Positions 8,883 through 19,903 of a DNA stretch of 64,000 nt are shown here, in pieces; the stretch's first letter is position 1, and every line of letters begins with the position of its first letter. Below the pieces are notes generated by a model that did not search any database, was not told the DNA's origin, and saw only the letters and a list, made by a program, of their open reading frames with translations. The position numbers were made by a program, and so were the translations under genes. The DNA is from Natronospira sp. (GTDB lineage Bacteria; Pseudomonadota; Gammaproteobacteria; Natronospirales; Natronospiraceae), in assembly GCA_003558125.1 (NCBI GenBank), contig PWMQ01000010.1, positions 33,591-97,590 of the forward strand. The letters are read 5' to 3'.

Positions 8883-9123
8883 TGTGGGTAGGCTGTGGAT
8901 AAAACGGGGTTCCGAGATTCATCCCATTTTATCCACAGCCTGTCCCCGCTCTGTGCCGACTCTATACAACGGTGGAATTGCGTGGATATGGACGGCAAGA
9001 GATTGAAATAAAAAGGAAAAATAATTCAGTCCACAGAGTTGTGGTTCGCTAGTAACAACAACAGGTTTATTTATTCACTTAAATAATTAATTATCATCAC
9101 GGTGGACAAAACAGGGTGGAGCC
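8883..9123. other. oriC: origin of replication (oriC) between dnaA and dnaN
   Basis: A 241-bp non-coding region. Two perfect DnaA boxes face each other at 8894-8902 (minus sense) and 8929-8937 (plus sense) and form the centre of a 15-bp perfect inverted repeat, 8890-8904 with 8927-8941. Two weaker boxes (7 of 9 matches) are at 8981-8989 and 9101-9109. Between them is a strongly AT-rich tract (about 9003-9028 and 9065-9098), unlike the GC-rich surroundings, which fits a DNA unwinding element. A small palindrome CCACA-GAGT-TGTGG is at 9031-9044. Position and content match gammaproteobacterial origins between dnaA and dnaN. Confidence 0.85.
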
Positions 9124-10224
9124 ATGAAATTCGAACTGAATCGCGATCAATTGCTCAAGCCAGTCCAGGCCGTCAGCGGGGTCGTGGAAAGACGGCAGAC
9201 GATGCCGGTGTTGGCCAATATTCAGATCGCCGCGGAAGGAGACCGCTTGACCTTCACCGGTACTGACCTTGAAGTGGAGATGGTCGCGTCCGGTGAGGGG
9301 CGTGTGGAGAGCGGCGGCGAGGTTACCGTGCCGGGTCGCAAGCTGCTCGATATCTGCAAGGCGCTTCCGGAAGGGGCAGAGATTGTGGCGGAGCTCAAGG
9401 GTGAGCGGATGACACTGCGCTCCGGGAAAAGCCGCTTTACCCTGTCGACGTTGCCGGCGGCGGAGTTCCCGGTGGTGGAAGATATCCAGGTCCAGCGCCG
9501 CTTCGAAATCCCTCAGGCCATGTTGCGGGAGTTGGTGGAGAACACCCAGTTCTCCATGGCACAGCAGGATGTGCGGTATTACCTCAATGGGCTCCTGCTT
9601 GAAGTCAGTGACAATCGGCTGCGGGCAGTGGCGACCGATGGCCACCGCCTCGCCCTGTGCGAACGCGAAGTCACCCTGTCGGATGTCGGCACCCATCAGG
9701 TGATCGTGCCGCGGAAAGGGGTACTGGAATTGCAGAAACTGCTGTCCGATGAGGACACGCCCGTGGAAGTGGCACTGGGCGCCAACCATCTGCAAGTCCG
9801 GGTGGAAGGGCTGCAGTTTACGTCCAAGCTTATCGATGGTCGCTTTCCCGACTACGAGCGGGTTATTCCGCGGACCGGGGAGAAAGTGGTTGAGGCAGAC
9901 CGACTTCGGCTGCGGGAATCGCTTCAGCGGGCGTCGATCCTGTCGAATGAAAAGTATCGCGGGGTGAGACTGGAATTGGTCCCCAACGCGCTGAAGATTC
10001 AGGCTCACAATCCGGAACAGGAAGAAGCGGAAGAAGAAGTCGAAGTGGGTTTTGACGGGGAAGGCATGGAGATCGGCTTCAACGTCAATTACCTGTTGGA
10101 TGCCCTATCGGCCCTGGACTGCGAGACGGTCCGGATGGACTTGATTGATTCCAACAACAGCTGCTTGATTCGGGATCCGGGCCGTGAGGATTGCAAGTAT
10201 GTGGTCATGCCGATGCGACTGTGA
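9124..10224 (+). CDS. dnaN: DNA polymerase III subunit beta (sliding clamp)
   Basis: Ring-forming processivity clamp for DNA polymerase III. The sequence has the family's N-terminus (MKFELNRDQLLKPVQAVSGVVERRQTMPVL split over the first domain), the central LNGLLLEVSDNRLRAVATDGHRLA segment, and the C-terminal VVMPMRL, with 366 aa as in E. coli. The start ATG 9124 has a GGGTGG ribosome binding site 4 bp upstream. It is the first gene after oriC and is followed 21 bp later by recF, so dnaN-recF are probably co-transcribed. Confidence 0.98.
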   Translation: MKFELNRDQLLKPVQAVSGVVERRQTMPVLANIQIAAEGDRLTFTGTDLEVEMVASGEGRVESGGEVTVPGRKLLDICKALPEGAEIVAELKGERMTLRSGKSRFTLSTLPAAEFPVVEDIQVQRRFEIPQAMLRELVENTQFSMAQQDVRYYLNGLLLEVSDNRLRAVATDGHRLALCEREVTLSDVGTHQVIVPRKGVLELQKLLSDEDTPVEVALGANHLQVRVEGLQFTSKLIDGRFPDYERVIPRTGEKVVEADRLRLRESLQRASILSNEKYRGVRLELVPNALKIQAHNPEQEEAEEEVEVGFDGEGMEIGFNVNYLLDALSALDCETVRMDLIDSNNSCLIRDPGREDCKYVVMPMRL

Positions 10225-10245
10225 CGGTCGGAGTGTCGTGACCCG

Positions 10246-11313
10246 ATGTCACTGAAGCGGCTGCGGCTTAGGGATTTTCGCTGTTTCGAGGCCTTGGACT
10301 GGTCCCCGGGACATAGCTGGAATCTGATTAGTGGTGAGAACGCCTCGGGCAAGACGAGCTTGCTCGAGGCGATTTTTTTTCTGGGCCGCGGCCGCTCTTT
10401 CCGAACGGCCCAGGTGGACCGTATGGTCCGAAGCGGCGCGGATTGTTTTGATCTTGTGGGTGACATCCAGGGGCAGCGTGCCCATCGTCTCGGGGTGAGA
10501 AGAGGGCGTGGGCAAGGGCGGTGGCGCCTGGATGGAGAGGATCTTCGTCGGATGGCGGAGATTGCCAGCTTGTTTCCGGTGCTGGCGGTCGATACCGGGG
10601 CCCAGGTGATGATCGAAGGGGGACCGCAGAATCGTCGACGGTTTCTCGATTGGGGATTGTTCCACGTGGAACCGGCGTTCCTTCCGATCTGGCGGCGGTA
10701 TCGTCAGGCGGTGGCGCAACGCAATGGGGCATTGCGCACGGGCGTCGATGACCGAAGTCTTTCGAGCTGGGATCAGGCCGTCGCGGAGAGCGGCGAGGCA
10801 TTGGATCGCTATCGGCGGGAGCAGGTCGGAAATCTCGCGGGTCAGTTCTCCGTGATGGCGAGTGCGGGTCTGAATGTTGCCGAGGTCGGCCTGGATTATC
10901 AGCCGGGTTGGCGCAAGGGCTTGTCGCTGGCAGAGGCCCTGATGCGGAATCGAGAGGCGGATCGCCGGATGGGGCATACGCTGTCGGGGCCGCATCGGGC
11001 TGAGCTGGTGGTGTCGGTTGAGGGGCGACCGGCGCGGGAGCGGGTCTCTCGGGGGCAGCAGAAGATGTTGGCGGCGGCGTTGCTGTTGTCGGGAGCCGCG
11101 CTGTTCGAGACGGTGAGGGATCGGGGGGTGGTTGTTCTTTTGGATGACCTGCCGTCGGAGCTTGATCGTGACCACGCGAGCCGCCTGGGCGAACTCCTGG
11201 GTTCGCTGACCGGGCAGATCTTTGTGACCGGCATCGAGGGCTCCCGTCTTCAGGCATTTGCTCCCGCCGAGAGTCAGTTGTTCCACGTGGAACAGGGCCG
11301 GCTCAGACAGTAG
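10246..11313 (+). CDS. recF: DNA replication/repair protein RecF
   Basis: SMC-like ATPase that helps load RecA at single-strand gaps with RecO and RecR. The N-terminal MSLKRLRLRDFRCFEAL and Walker A (GENASGKTSLLEAI) are clear. The ABC signature (RVSRGQQKML) and Walker B (VVLLDDLPSELD) follow in the C-terminal half, and 355 aa is the usual length. The coding sequence carries two ParB-type parS palindromes, one in the middle (10658) and one at the 3' end (11279). The second encodes part of the C-terminal LFHVEQ segment. Confidence 0.97.
   Translation: MSLKRLRLRDFRCFEALDWSPGHSWNLISGENASGKTSLLEAIFFLGRGRSFRTAQVDRMVRSGADCFDLVGDIQGQRAHRLGVRRGRGQGRWRLDGEDLRRMAEIASLFPVLAVDTGAQVMIEGGPQNRRRFLDWGLFHVEPAFLPIWRRYRQAVAQRNGALRTGVDDRSLSSWDQAVAESGEALDRYRREQVGNLAGQFSVMASAGLNVAEVGLDYQPGWRKGLSLAEALMRNREADRRMGHTLSGPHRAELVVSVEGRPARERVSRGQQKMLAAALLLSGAALFETVRDRGVVVLLDDLPSELDRDHASRLGELLGSLTGQIFVTGIEGSRLQAFAPAESQLFHVEQGRLRQ
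10658..10673. promoter_or_regulatory. parS: parS centromere site 1 (inside recF)
   Basis: TGTTCCACGTGGAACC agrees with the parS consensus I know from Pseudomonas, which ParB binds to load the partition complex near the origin. It lies inside recF, about 1.6 kb from oriC. Confidence 0.85.
11279..11294. promoter_or_regulatory. parS: parS centromere site 2 (3' end of recF)
   Basis: TGTTCCACGTGGAACA is a perfect 16-bp palindrome of the same sequence class as site 1, at the end of the recF coding region. Confidence 0.85.
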
Positions 11314-11326
11314 TGGCTATATCGAT

Positions 11327-11342
11327 GGTTCCACGTGGAACC
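11327..11342. promoter_or_regulatory. parS: parS centromere site 3 (recF-gyrB gap)
   Basis: GGTTCCACGTGGAACC, 32 bp after site 2. The palindrome extends to 20 bp (11325-11344, ending in AT on each side). It lies in non-coding DNA upstream of gyrB. Confidence 0.85.
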
Positions 11343-11421
11343 ATTCCTTTGTTTTTTTCACCCCATCACAGAAGCCCCCGCCGGCTACTTGCCTTGTCCA
11401 CCTGGAAACCCCCATCAGAAG

Positions 11422-11450
11422 CTGCCGCGAAGGCCCCACACTGGTATACT
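11422..11450 (+). promoter_or_regulatory. putative gyrB promoter
   Basis: TGGTATACT (11442-11450) is an extended -10 element; the -35 position 17 bp upstream (CTGCCG) is poor. Transcription from about 11457 would give a leader of some 30 nt before the preferred gyrB start at 11489. Confidence 0.45.
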
Positions 11451-11461
11451 GGGACCCTTGA

Positions 11462-13906
<2,445 letters not shown>

Positions 13907-13927
13907 CGCCGGCGCCTGTGTCGCGAC

Positions 13928-13955
13928 AAAGCCGCCCCCCGGGGCGGCTTTTTTT
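13928..13955 (+). terminator. intrinsic terminator of gyrB
   Basis: An AAAGCCGCCCC / GGGGCGGCTTT stem with a 2-3 nt loop is followed by seven Ts, starting 22 bp after the gyrB stop. Confidence 0.9.
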
Positions 13956-14122
13956 ATATGCCTGGAGCAGTCGCTGTGAAACAAAATAATATACGAAGTT
14001 GGGCGTCTTCCTGGCTTGGCCCAAGCCTTCCCCGAAAGCCCACCGAAGACAGCGTGCTGCCGGCGTCAAAATGACCCCCCTTTCCACCCGCGTCACTGAT
14101 CGTCGGCCCGGCCCATCAGCGC

Positions 14123-14155
14123 AAAAAAAAAGGCCGCCCCGGCGGAGCGGCCTTT
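14123..14155 (-). terminator. intrinsic terminator of the symporter gene
   Basis: On the minus strand AAAGGCCGC / GCGGCCTTT pairs around a 9-nt loop and runs into nine Ts. It lies 27 bp past the stop of the minus-strand symporter gene. Confidence 0.85.
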
Positions 14156-14181
14156 CCCTCTGATTACCTCAAAACGCTGGA

Positions 14182-15924
14182 TCAGTCGTCAACCCGCTTG
14201 CCGAGAATGATCTCCCGGAACTTGGGCGGATTGTCGGAATACTTGATCTCGCCCGATTTCAGGCGAGCGATGTACTCCTTGTAGGCCTTCATTGCCTTCC
14301 AGCCGAGGATGAGGATGATGGGCACGTTCACCCACAGCATCGCCCCGGTACCAAAGGCCGTGAAGTTATTGAGTTCCTCATCGGTGCGAATGAGGCCCAG
14401 GGTGGCGACCACGATCAGGGCGCAGAAGATCAGGCGATAGGCCATTACCGCACGCTCGCCAAACAGGAAGACCACGCCCTGCTCCCCGTAATAGCTCCAG
14501 GTAATCATGGTCGACAGGGCAAACAGCCAGACCGCCAACAGCACCATCCAGAACCCGTACCCTGGAATTGCACTGTCAAAAGCCATGGCCGTGAGCGTGG
14601 CGCCGGGATAATTCACATACAGGCCGCCATCGGTGTGCTGGGGTGGGCTGTCGGTCTCCAGGCTCCGCCAGCTGCTCACCCAGAACTCACCGTCACGCTC
14701 TTCAACCTCACCCATCAGGCGGTGGCGGTTATTGCCGCGACGCTCGCTGTGATCGGCCTCGACCACCACAAACACATCCTCGCCGCCCCGCAATTCCACA
14801 TCACCCTGGATCTCGGGGACCCTGATCGGCTCAAGGCTCCAGCGCGGTGCCTCGCCCTCGGCGGCCACCATCACGAACTCCGGTTCGGGATCGAACTGCA
14901 TTTGAGCATCCCGATTCCAGATCCCCGTGGACAGGATGACCAGGGCAGTGATGGTGCAGACCACGATGGTATCGATGAATGGGCCCATGGCACCCACCAG
15001 GCCTTCGCGGACCGGTTCCTTGGTTCGGGCAGCGGCGTAGGCGATCGGCGCCGAGCCCTGACCCGCCTCCGAAGAGAAGAAGGCCCGCTGCATGCCGATC
15101 AGCACCGCCATGCCGACACTGCCCCCGATAAAGGCATTGACGGCCTCGTGGGGCGAGAAGGCGTGAACCACGATCATCCGCAGCAAGCCGGGGATGTCGA
15201 CGAAATTCATGCCCAGGACGATGAAGCCGGAAATCAGGTAAACCACCACCATGATGGGTACCAGGTTGGCGGCCACCGCGCCGATCCGTTTCACGCCCCC
15301 GATGATCACCAGGCCCACCAGGGTGGCCAGGATGAGGCCGGTAATCCAGGTGGGAACACCAAACTGGGCATTGGTGATTTCCGCCACATTGAAGGCCTGG
15401 AACATATTGCCGCCGGTGGTGGTGGAAATCAGCAGGGTGATACAGAACAGCGCGCCGATGGTTTTACCGAGCCAGGCCCAGTTGGGCTTCCAGTCGGCCA
15501 CTGCGCGGGAAACCACCCACATGGGACCGCCGTGGGGATTGTCCGGATCATCCATATTGCGGTAGAGCATGGACAGGACCACCTCGGTGATCTTGATGCC
15601 CATGCCGACGATGCCGATGACCCACATCCAGAAGATCGCGCCAGGACCGCCCAGCGTGACCGCCAGTGCCACACCGGCAATATTGCCGAGACCCACTGTG
15701 GCGGAAAGCACGGCTGAGAGTGCCTGGAAATGGCTGAGTGCGCCTTTCTCGTCGCGGTCATCGTAGCGACCGGAGAGCACGGCCGGGCCGTGTGTCAGTG
15801 CCCGATACTGGGAAAAACCACTCCAGACGGTGTAGAGAATACCAGTGGCCAGCAGCGTGAAGAGCACATAGTCGTGCCACATCACGTCACCGATGCTGGC
15901 CATGACTGCATTGAAGGTTTCCAT
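14182..15924 (-). CDS. alanine/glycine:cation symporter (AGCS) family protein
   Basis: Sodium-coupled amino-acid symporter of the AGCS family in the inner membrane. Family motifs are TVGLGNIAGVALAVTLGGPGAIFWMW in the first third and AFFSSEAGQGSAPIAYAAA in the middle, with about ten hydrophobic helices. At 580 aa it is longer than usual (about 450-550). The extra length is an acidic, hydrophilic stretch at about residues 335-450, between two helices and rich in D and E. If the family topology holds, this stretch is a periplasmic domain. The gene is flanked by terminators and is probably transcribed alone. Alanine or glycine is the likely substrate by family; specificity cannot be read. Confidence 0.88.
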   Translation of the reverse strand: METFNAVMASIGDVMWHDYVLFTLLATGILYTVWSGFSQYRALTHGPAVLSGRYDDRDEKGALSHFQALSAVLSATVGLGNIAGVALAVTLGGPGAIFWMWVIGIVGMGIKITEVVLSMLYRNMDDPDNPHGGPMWVVSRAVADWKPNWAWLGKTIGALFCITLLISTTTGGNMFQAFNVAEITNAQFGVPTWITGLILATLVGLVIIGGVKRIGAVAANLVPIMVVVYLISGFIVLGMNFVDIPGLLRMIVVHAFSPHEAVNAFIGGSVGMAVLIGMQRAFFSSEAGQGSAPIAYAAARTKEPVREGLVGAMGPFIDTIVVCTITALVILSTGIWNRDAQMQFDPEPEFVMVAAEGEAPRWSLEPIRVPEIQGDVELRGGEDVFVVVEADHSERRGNNRHRLMGEVEERDGEFWVSSWRSLETDSPPQHTDGGLYVNYPGATLTAMAFDSAIPGYGFWMVLLAVWLFALSTMITWSYYGEQGVVFLFGERAVMAYRLIFCALIVVATLGLIRTDEELNNFTAFGTGAMLWVNVPIILILGWKAMKAYKEYIARLKSGEIKYSDNPPKFREIILGKRVDD

Positions 15925-16149
15925 TATGACCCCCGCAGGTCGGATGAGCGGGCCCCGCAGGCACCCGCGTGATTGACTTCAACAGGGCCCGGGACAGGCA
16001 CGGGCCGATTCATGACAGCGCAACATGATGGCGACAACTGGCCGCCCTCGCAAGTTGCGGAGACACAACAGGCCCAAACCGCACTTGTTTTGGGCTACGA
16101 ACACCATGAATATCATCGTGAGCATGACGCGCGGCAAAATCGATTGCAC

Positions 16150-16176
16150 AAAAAAGCCGGGCGCTTGGCCCGGCTT
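16150..16176 (-). terminator. intrinsic terminator of the thiolase gene
   Basis: On the minus strand AAGCCGGGC / GCCCGGCTT pairs around a 5-nt loop and ends in a T6 run. It is 26 bp beyond the thiolase stop. Confidence 0.88.
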
Positions 16177-16202
16177 ATCAACTGCAACGATGGCGCTCGG
16201 AA

Positions 16203-17486
16203 TCAGCGTTCCACAATCGCCGTCACGCCCATACCACCCGCCGTGCACACAGACAGCAGCACCCGGCCACTGCCCTTTTCCTTCAGCAACTTGGCGGCAC
16301 TGGCAAGCACCCGTGCCCCGGTCGCTGCGAAAGGATGGCCCAGGGCGACGCTGCCACCCTTGACGTTGAGCTTGCTACGGTCGATCTCGCCCAGGGGCTG
16401 ATCCAGACCCAACTTGTCCTTGCAGAACTCGGCCGATTCCCAGGCCTTGAGGGTACAAAGCGTCTGGGCGGCGAATGCCTCGTGGATCTCGTAATAGTCA
16501 AAATCCTGCAGGCTGAGACCATTGCGCGCCAACAGCCGGGGCACGGCCAGGGCGGGCGCCATCAATAGCCCTTCACCCTTGACGAAATCCAGTGCGGCCA
16601 CTTCCACATCCTTGAGATAGGCCATTGGCTCCATCCCCTGTTCCTTGGCCCAGTCCTCGGAGGCCAACAGAACCGCCGCCGCCCCATCGGTCAGGGGTGT
16701 CGAGTTGGCCGCGGTCAGCGTTCCCTTGCCAGACTTGCGATCGAAGGCCGGCTTCAGAGTCGCCATCTTCTCCAAGGAGCTGTCCGGGCGGACGTTATTG
16801 TCCCGGTCGGCATTGCGGAAGGGAGTGACCAGGTCATCAAAGAAACCTTCTTCCCAGGCCTTGGCCGCCTTCTGGTGGCTTTCCAGCGCCAGCTCATCCT
16901 GCTCGCGCTGGCTCAGGCCCCATTCCTGGGCCATCAACTCGCAATGTTCACCCATGCCCTTGCCGGTGCGCGGCTCGCCCACACCCGGGAAGGCAGGTTT
17001 CAGATGCCTGGGCCGCAGCTTGAGCAGCGCTTTCAGGCGCTGTCCACCGCTGCGGGCAAAGCGCATCTCCATCAGAATCCGGCGATAATCGTCTCTGACC
17101 GTCACCGGCACATCGCTGGCGGTGTCGGTACCGGCGGCAATCCCCGCTTCGATCTGACCGGCCGCAATCTTAAGCCCAATCAGGTTGGCTGCTTCCAGGC
17201 TGGTCCCGCAGGCCCGCGTGACGTCGAAACCGGGCGTTTCCGGATCCAGGTCCGTGCCCAGAACCGTTTCACGCGCCAGGTTCCAGTCCCGGGAGTGCTT
17301 CAGGACCGCGCCCAGACTGACGTCGCCCAGGCGAACGCCCTTGAGACTACAACGCTCAACCAGGCCCTGGACGGCCGCCGTGGCCATCTCCTGATTGCTG
17401 GCACTGGCGTAATGGGTTCCAACGCGACAGAAGGGGATACGGTTCGCCCCCAGGATCGCGACTCGACGCATGGGCTTGTCGCTCAT
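16203..17486 (-). CDS. acetyl-CoA C-acyltransferase (thiolase, FadI-like)
   Basis: Thiolase that cleaves 3-ketoacyl-CoA in fatty-acid oxidation or condenses acyl-CoAs. The acyl-accepting cysteine is C93 in VTRACGTSLEA. The other active-site motifs are HEAFAA, GGSVALGHPFAATGAR and CTAGGMG near the C-terminus. The length (427 aa) and the extended loop region resemble the FadI type rather than short acetoacetyl-CoA thiolases. The start ATG 17486 has a GGAGG site 7 bp upstream. No fadJ-like partner is adjacent, which leaves the exact role (beta-oxidation or biosynthetic) open. Confidence 0.9.
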   Translation of the reverse strand: MSDKPMRRVAILGANRIPFCRVGTHYASASNQEMATAAVQGLVERCSLKGVRLGDVSLGAVLKHSRDWNLARETVLGTDLDPETPGFDVTRACGTSLEAANLIGLKIAAGQIEAGIAAGTDTASDVPVTVRDDYRRILMEMRFARSGGQRLKALLKLRPRHLKPAFPGVGEPRTGKGMGEHCELMAQEWGLSQREQDELALESHQKAAKAWEEGFFDDLVTPFRNADRDNNVRPDSSLEKMATLKPAFDRKSGKGTLTAANSTPLTDGAAAVLLASEDWAKEQGMEPMAYLKDVEVAALDFVKGEGLLMAPALAVPRLLARNGLSLQDFDYYEIHEAFAAQTLCTLKAWESAEFCKDKLGLDQPLGEIDRSKLNVKGGSVALGHPFAATGARVLASAAKLLKEKGSGRVLLSVCTAGGMGVTAIVER

Positions 17487-17600
17487 GACTCAACCTCCGG
17501 CTGGCAGATAGGGAAAGGTAATGATGCCCGGATGATGCCACAGCCAAGGCCATTGAGTCGAACGCTTGTTTGAAACGAGGGCCACGCGCGGTCAGCGGGG

Positions 17601-17633
17601 CCCGGGCCGCCCGTCACTCACGGGCGACCCGGG
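17601..17633 (-). terminator. GC-rich hairpin after the TonB-domain lipoprotein gene
   Basis: CCCGGGCCGCCCGT pairs with ACGGGCGACCCGGG with one mismatch and a 6-nt loop, 21 bp past the stop of the minus-strand gene. There is no T run, so it may be a weak or factor-assisted terminator. Confidence 0.4.
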
Positions 17634-17653
17634 ACAATCATCGCAGGCTCAAC

Positions 17654-18433
17654 TCAGCGAATCCGGGTCGCGGTATAGGTCGGAGACTGAAAGGCCGTCT
17701 GCCGTTCCAGATTGACGTCAAACTCGAATCGCTGGCGCAGCAACACCGGACGAGGCTCGGCATCCTCTGACCATTCAAAGCGCCACTGCCGGAGCGCGGC
17801 CTGGACCGCCTCATCGAAGATCCCTTCGGGATCGGCGTTTAGAACCGAGCCGCGCCGAATCATTCCATCCTCGTCCACCACGAAAGCGACCTCCACTTCC
17901 GCAGGGCCCGGCTGACGATAGGCGGCCATGGGAATCTGGGGCATGACATGGCGACTCAGGACCAGTGCTGCAATGTCCTCCTCACTCGCGGCCCGACCGC
18001 GATCAGATTCCTGCAGCGGATCCAGACCACCATGTAGCAGGACGTGGTAGGCACCCAGTCCAATGGTGTCGCGAATCCGCACGGTCCGCGGCTCCACATC
18101 ATCCCGCCACTGGAACCGGGAGTGCCGGAAGACCTCGCGAGCACTCTGGATATAACGGCCCGCATTATCCGAATCAACAACCTCAAAGGCTTGAAGACGA
18201 CCGTTCTCATCCACGACCGCTTCAAAGACGACATAGCTCGGCGCGTCGAGGCCACCGTGATTGCTGGAATACTGCACCACCCCCCGGTCAACACCTTGGA
18301 ACAAGGCATCCGGCTCCTCGATCAGAGGCAATGCTCGCTGGGATTCCGAGATCATCGGTGTTGGCGTTGTACTGCACTGCCAGGACAGCAGCGCACACAG
18401 CAACACGGACATGGTCGTAAGCAAACGAGACAT
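17654..18433 (-). CDS. lipoprotein with two TonB C-terminal-like domains
   Basis: Predicted outer- or inner-membrane lipoprotein, 259 aa. The start is ATG 18433, with an AGGAGGG site upstream; the frame continues further upstream but without a signal. The signal peptide ends in the lipobox LSWQC, and the mature protein begins CSTTPTP. Two segments have the TonB_C pattern of a strand, then VVDENG, then a helix ending in RxWRFxW: about residues 60-125 (AVVDENGRLQAFEV ... FRHSRFQWRD) and about 185-250 (AFVVDEDGMIRRGSV ... ALRQWRFEWSE). Neither the proline-rich region nor the transmembrane helix of true TonB is present, so it is unlikely to energise receptors. It is probably transcribed alone. 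Function unknown. Confidence 0.72.
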   Translation of the reverse strand: MSRLLTTMSVLLCALLSWQCSTTPTPMISESQRALPLIEEPDALFQGVDRGVVQYSSNHGGLDAPSYVVFEAVVDENGRLQAFEVVDSDNAGRYIQSAREVFRHSRFQWRDDVEPRTVRIRDTIGLGAYHVLLHGGLDPLQESDRGRAASEEDIAALVLSRHVMPQIPMAAYRQPGPAEVEVAFVVDEDGMIRRGSVLNADPEGIFDEAVQAALRQWRFEWSEDAEPRPVLLRQRFEFDVNLERQTAFQSPTYTATRIR

Positions 18434-18711
18434 GCTTTCCCCCTCCTTGAAGTTCCGTTTCCGGACAATCAGGCGCTCGTCCTCGCCATGATGGCAGCCA
18501 GGAAGCCGCACCAGGCAAGTCATCGAGTGAGCCGATGTCCCCACGAAGGAGCGAATCCGCTTCGTTTGAGTCTGCCTAGCCTCGGACTTTATCCACCGCT
18601 CTGTCAGACAAGATCAATGGATTCGCTCGGCATCGATTTTTACAGAGTTCCCTTGGGCTCACAAGCCCAATCTTCGCCCGATTGAGGATCCCTTTTTGGT
18701 CGGCATCTTCC

Positions 18712-19749
18712 TCAGACCAACAGGTAGCTCAGCAGGAGTACCGTCATTCCCACCAGGATCGCTGCGCCAATCGCGACCAACGCTGGCCGCCCGCCTTGAC
18801 TGCGCAACACCGAGACCCGCACACCGAGCCCCAGTGCCGCCATTGCCATGATGAAGAGAAAAGCGCTGAGATGAGCGGCAAGTGACAGCAGTGCCTGCCA
18901 GTTTTCCAGCCAGGCGCCCTCAAGCCACAGGTCGCCGGCCGAGCGGACCATGACCATGAGCAGGAACAGCCCGATGAAAAGCGGCGGTTTCGGCAGGCGG
19001 CCCGGGCCGTCTCCCGGTTTGCTCGCCAGCATCACTACCAGGGGAATCACCGCCACCATGGACAGATTGCGGAGCAGCTTGCTGACGGTTGCCGCCTCCA
19101 CGGTCCCCTCCGTCTGGAAGATATTCTCGTGGAAGGCCGCCGCACCCATTACCTGGGCGGTGTCGTGGATGGCACCGCCCAGGGCCAGACCGACCCGGAG
19201 GCTATCGCCCAGCAACCACTGGAACAAGGGTGGATAGACCAATGTTGCCGCGAGCCCGAACATCGCTACGCAAGCGATCGCATAGGCAATCTCATCGGCA
19301 CGCGCTCGCAAGGCCGGTGCCGTTGCCCCAATGGCGGACGCACCACAGATCGCGGTGCCCACGCCAAGCAAGGCCGTCAGCCGGCCGCTGACGCCCAGGA
19401 TTCGTCCGAGAAGGGCGCTCACGCCGAGACCCACGATGATGGCCCCTAGCACCACGGGCAGCGCTGCCATCCCCGTGGTTGCAAGTTCCGCCAGACTCAG
19501 CCTTAGTCCAATCAACACCACCGCCAGCTTCAATAGCGGACCGGCTGCCAAGGCAATGCCACTGCTCCACGTTGGTCGCTGTTGGGCCACGGGGGCGAGC
19601 GCCATCCCGGCCAGGATGCCAAGCAGGATCGGGCTGAGCGGCAACCAGGGCAGGCTGGTGCCAAGGATGGCGGTTAACAGCGAAGCCAGCAAGGCGATTG
19701 CGAACAGCGGCAGCAGACCCGGCAAACTGGGGGGGAGGGAAACAGACAT
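18712..19749 (-). CDS. YeiH family putative sulfate exporter
   Basis: Polytopic inner-membrane protein (345 aa) of the UPF0324/YeiH family. Ten or eleven hydrophobic helices are visible. Family motifs include LPLSPILLGILAGMAL, GIALAAGPLLKLAVVLIGLRLSL, GVGTAICGASAIGA and GGAIHDTAQVMGAA. Transport of sulfate or sulfite has been suggested for relatives such as those near cysteine catabolism genes, but no such context is present here. The start is ATG 19749; a TTG two codons upstream is less likely. A 278-bp non-coding gap with a small TTGGGCT/AGCCCAA hairpin separates it from the lipoprotein gene. Confidence 0.85.
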   Translation of the reverse strand: MSVSLPPSLPGLLPLFAIALLASLLTAILGTSLPWLPLSPILLGILAGMALAPVAQQRPTWSSGIALAAGPLLKLAVVLIGLRLSLAELATTGMAALPVVLGAIIVGLGVSALLGRILGVSGRLTALLGVGTAICGASAIGATAPALRARADEIAYAIACVAMFGLAATLVYPPLFQWLLGDSLRVGLALGGAIHDTAQVMGAAAFHENIFQTEGTVEAATVSKLLRNLSMVAVIPLVVMLASKPGDGPGRLPKPPLFIGLFLLMVMVRSAGDLWLEGAWLENWQALLSLAAHLSAFLFIMAMAALGLGVRVSVLRSQGGRPALVAIGAAILVGMTVLLLSYLLV

Positions 19750-19841
19750 GATCAAGGCAACCTGGCGACAAAAATTGGCAGCCTATGATAGCGGGACACG
19801 CCCGAGGATTCAGGGCGTGGAGTCCTTTGCTGCGTCCCAGC

Positions 19842-19876
19842 AAAAAGCCCCTGAACCGGAATAACGGCCCAGGGGC
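19842..19876 (-). terminator. intrinsic terminator of the DUF4282 gene
   Basis: On the minus strand GCCCCTG / CAGGGGC pairs around a 16-nt loop followed by five Ts. It lies 28 bp past the stop of the DUF4282 gene. Confidence 0.7.
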
Positions 19877-19903
19877 GAATTCCGGCTTCTCCAGGGAAAT
19901 ACC

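Noticed and set aside
11394..11409. Possible fourth parS site (TTGTCCACCTGGAAAC)
   Set aside because: The central ACGT is broken and the outer bases differ from the consensus, so binding by ParB is unlikely; at best a decayed copy.
15973..16401. Plus-strand open frame between the symporter and thiolase genes
   Set aside because: It runs across a terminator and into the thiolase coding region in antisense, and its composition is not protein-like.
18588..18598. Extra DnaA box (TTTATCCACC) outside the origin
   Set aside because: A single imperfect match far from oriC is expected by chance.
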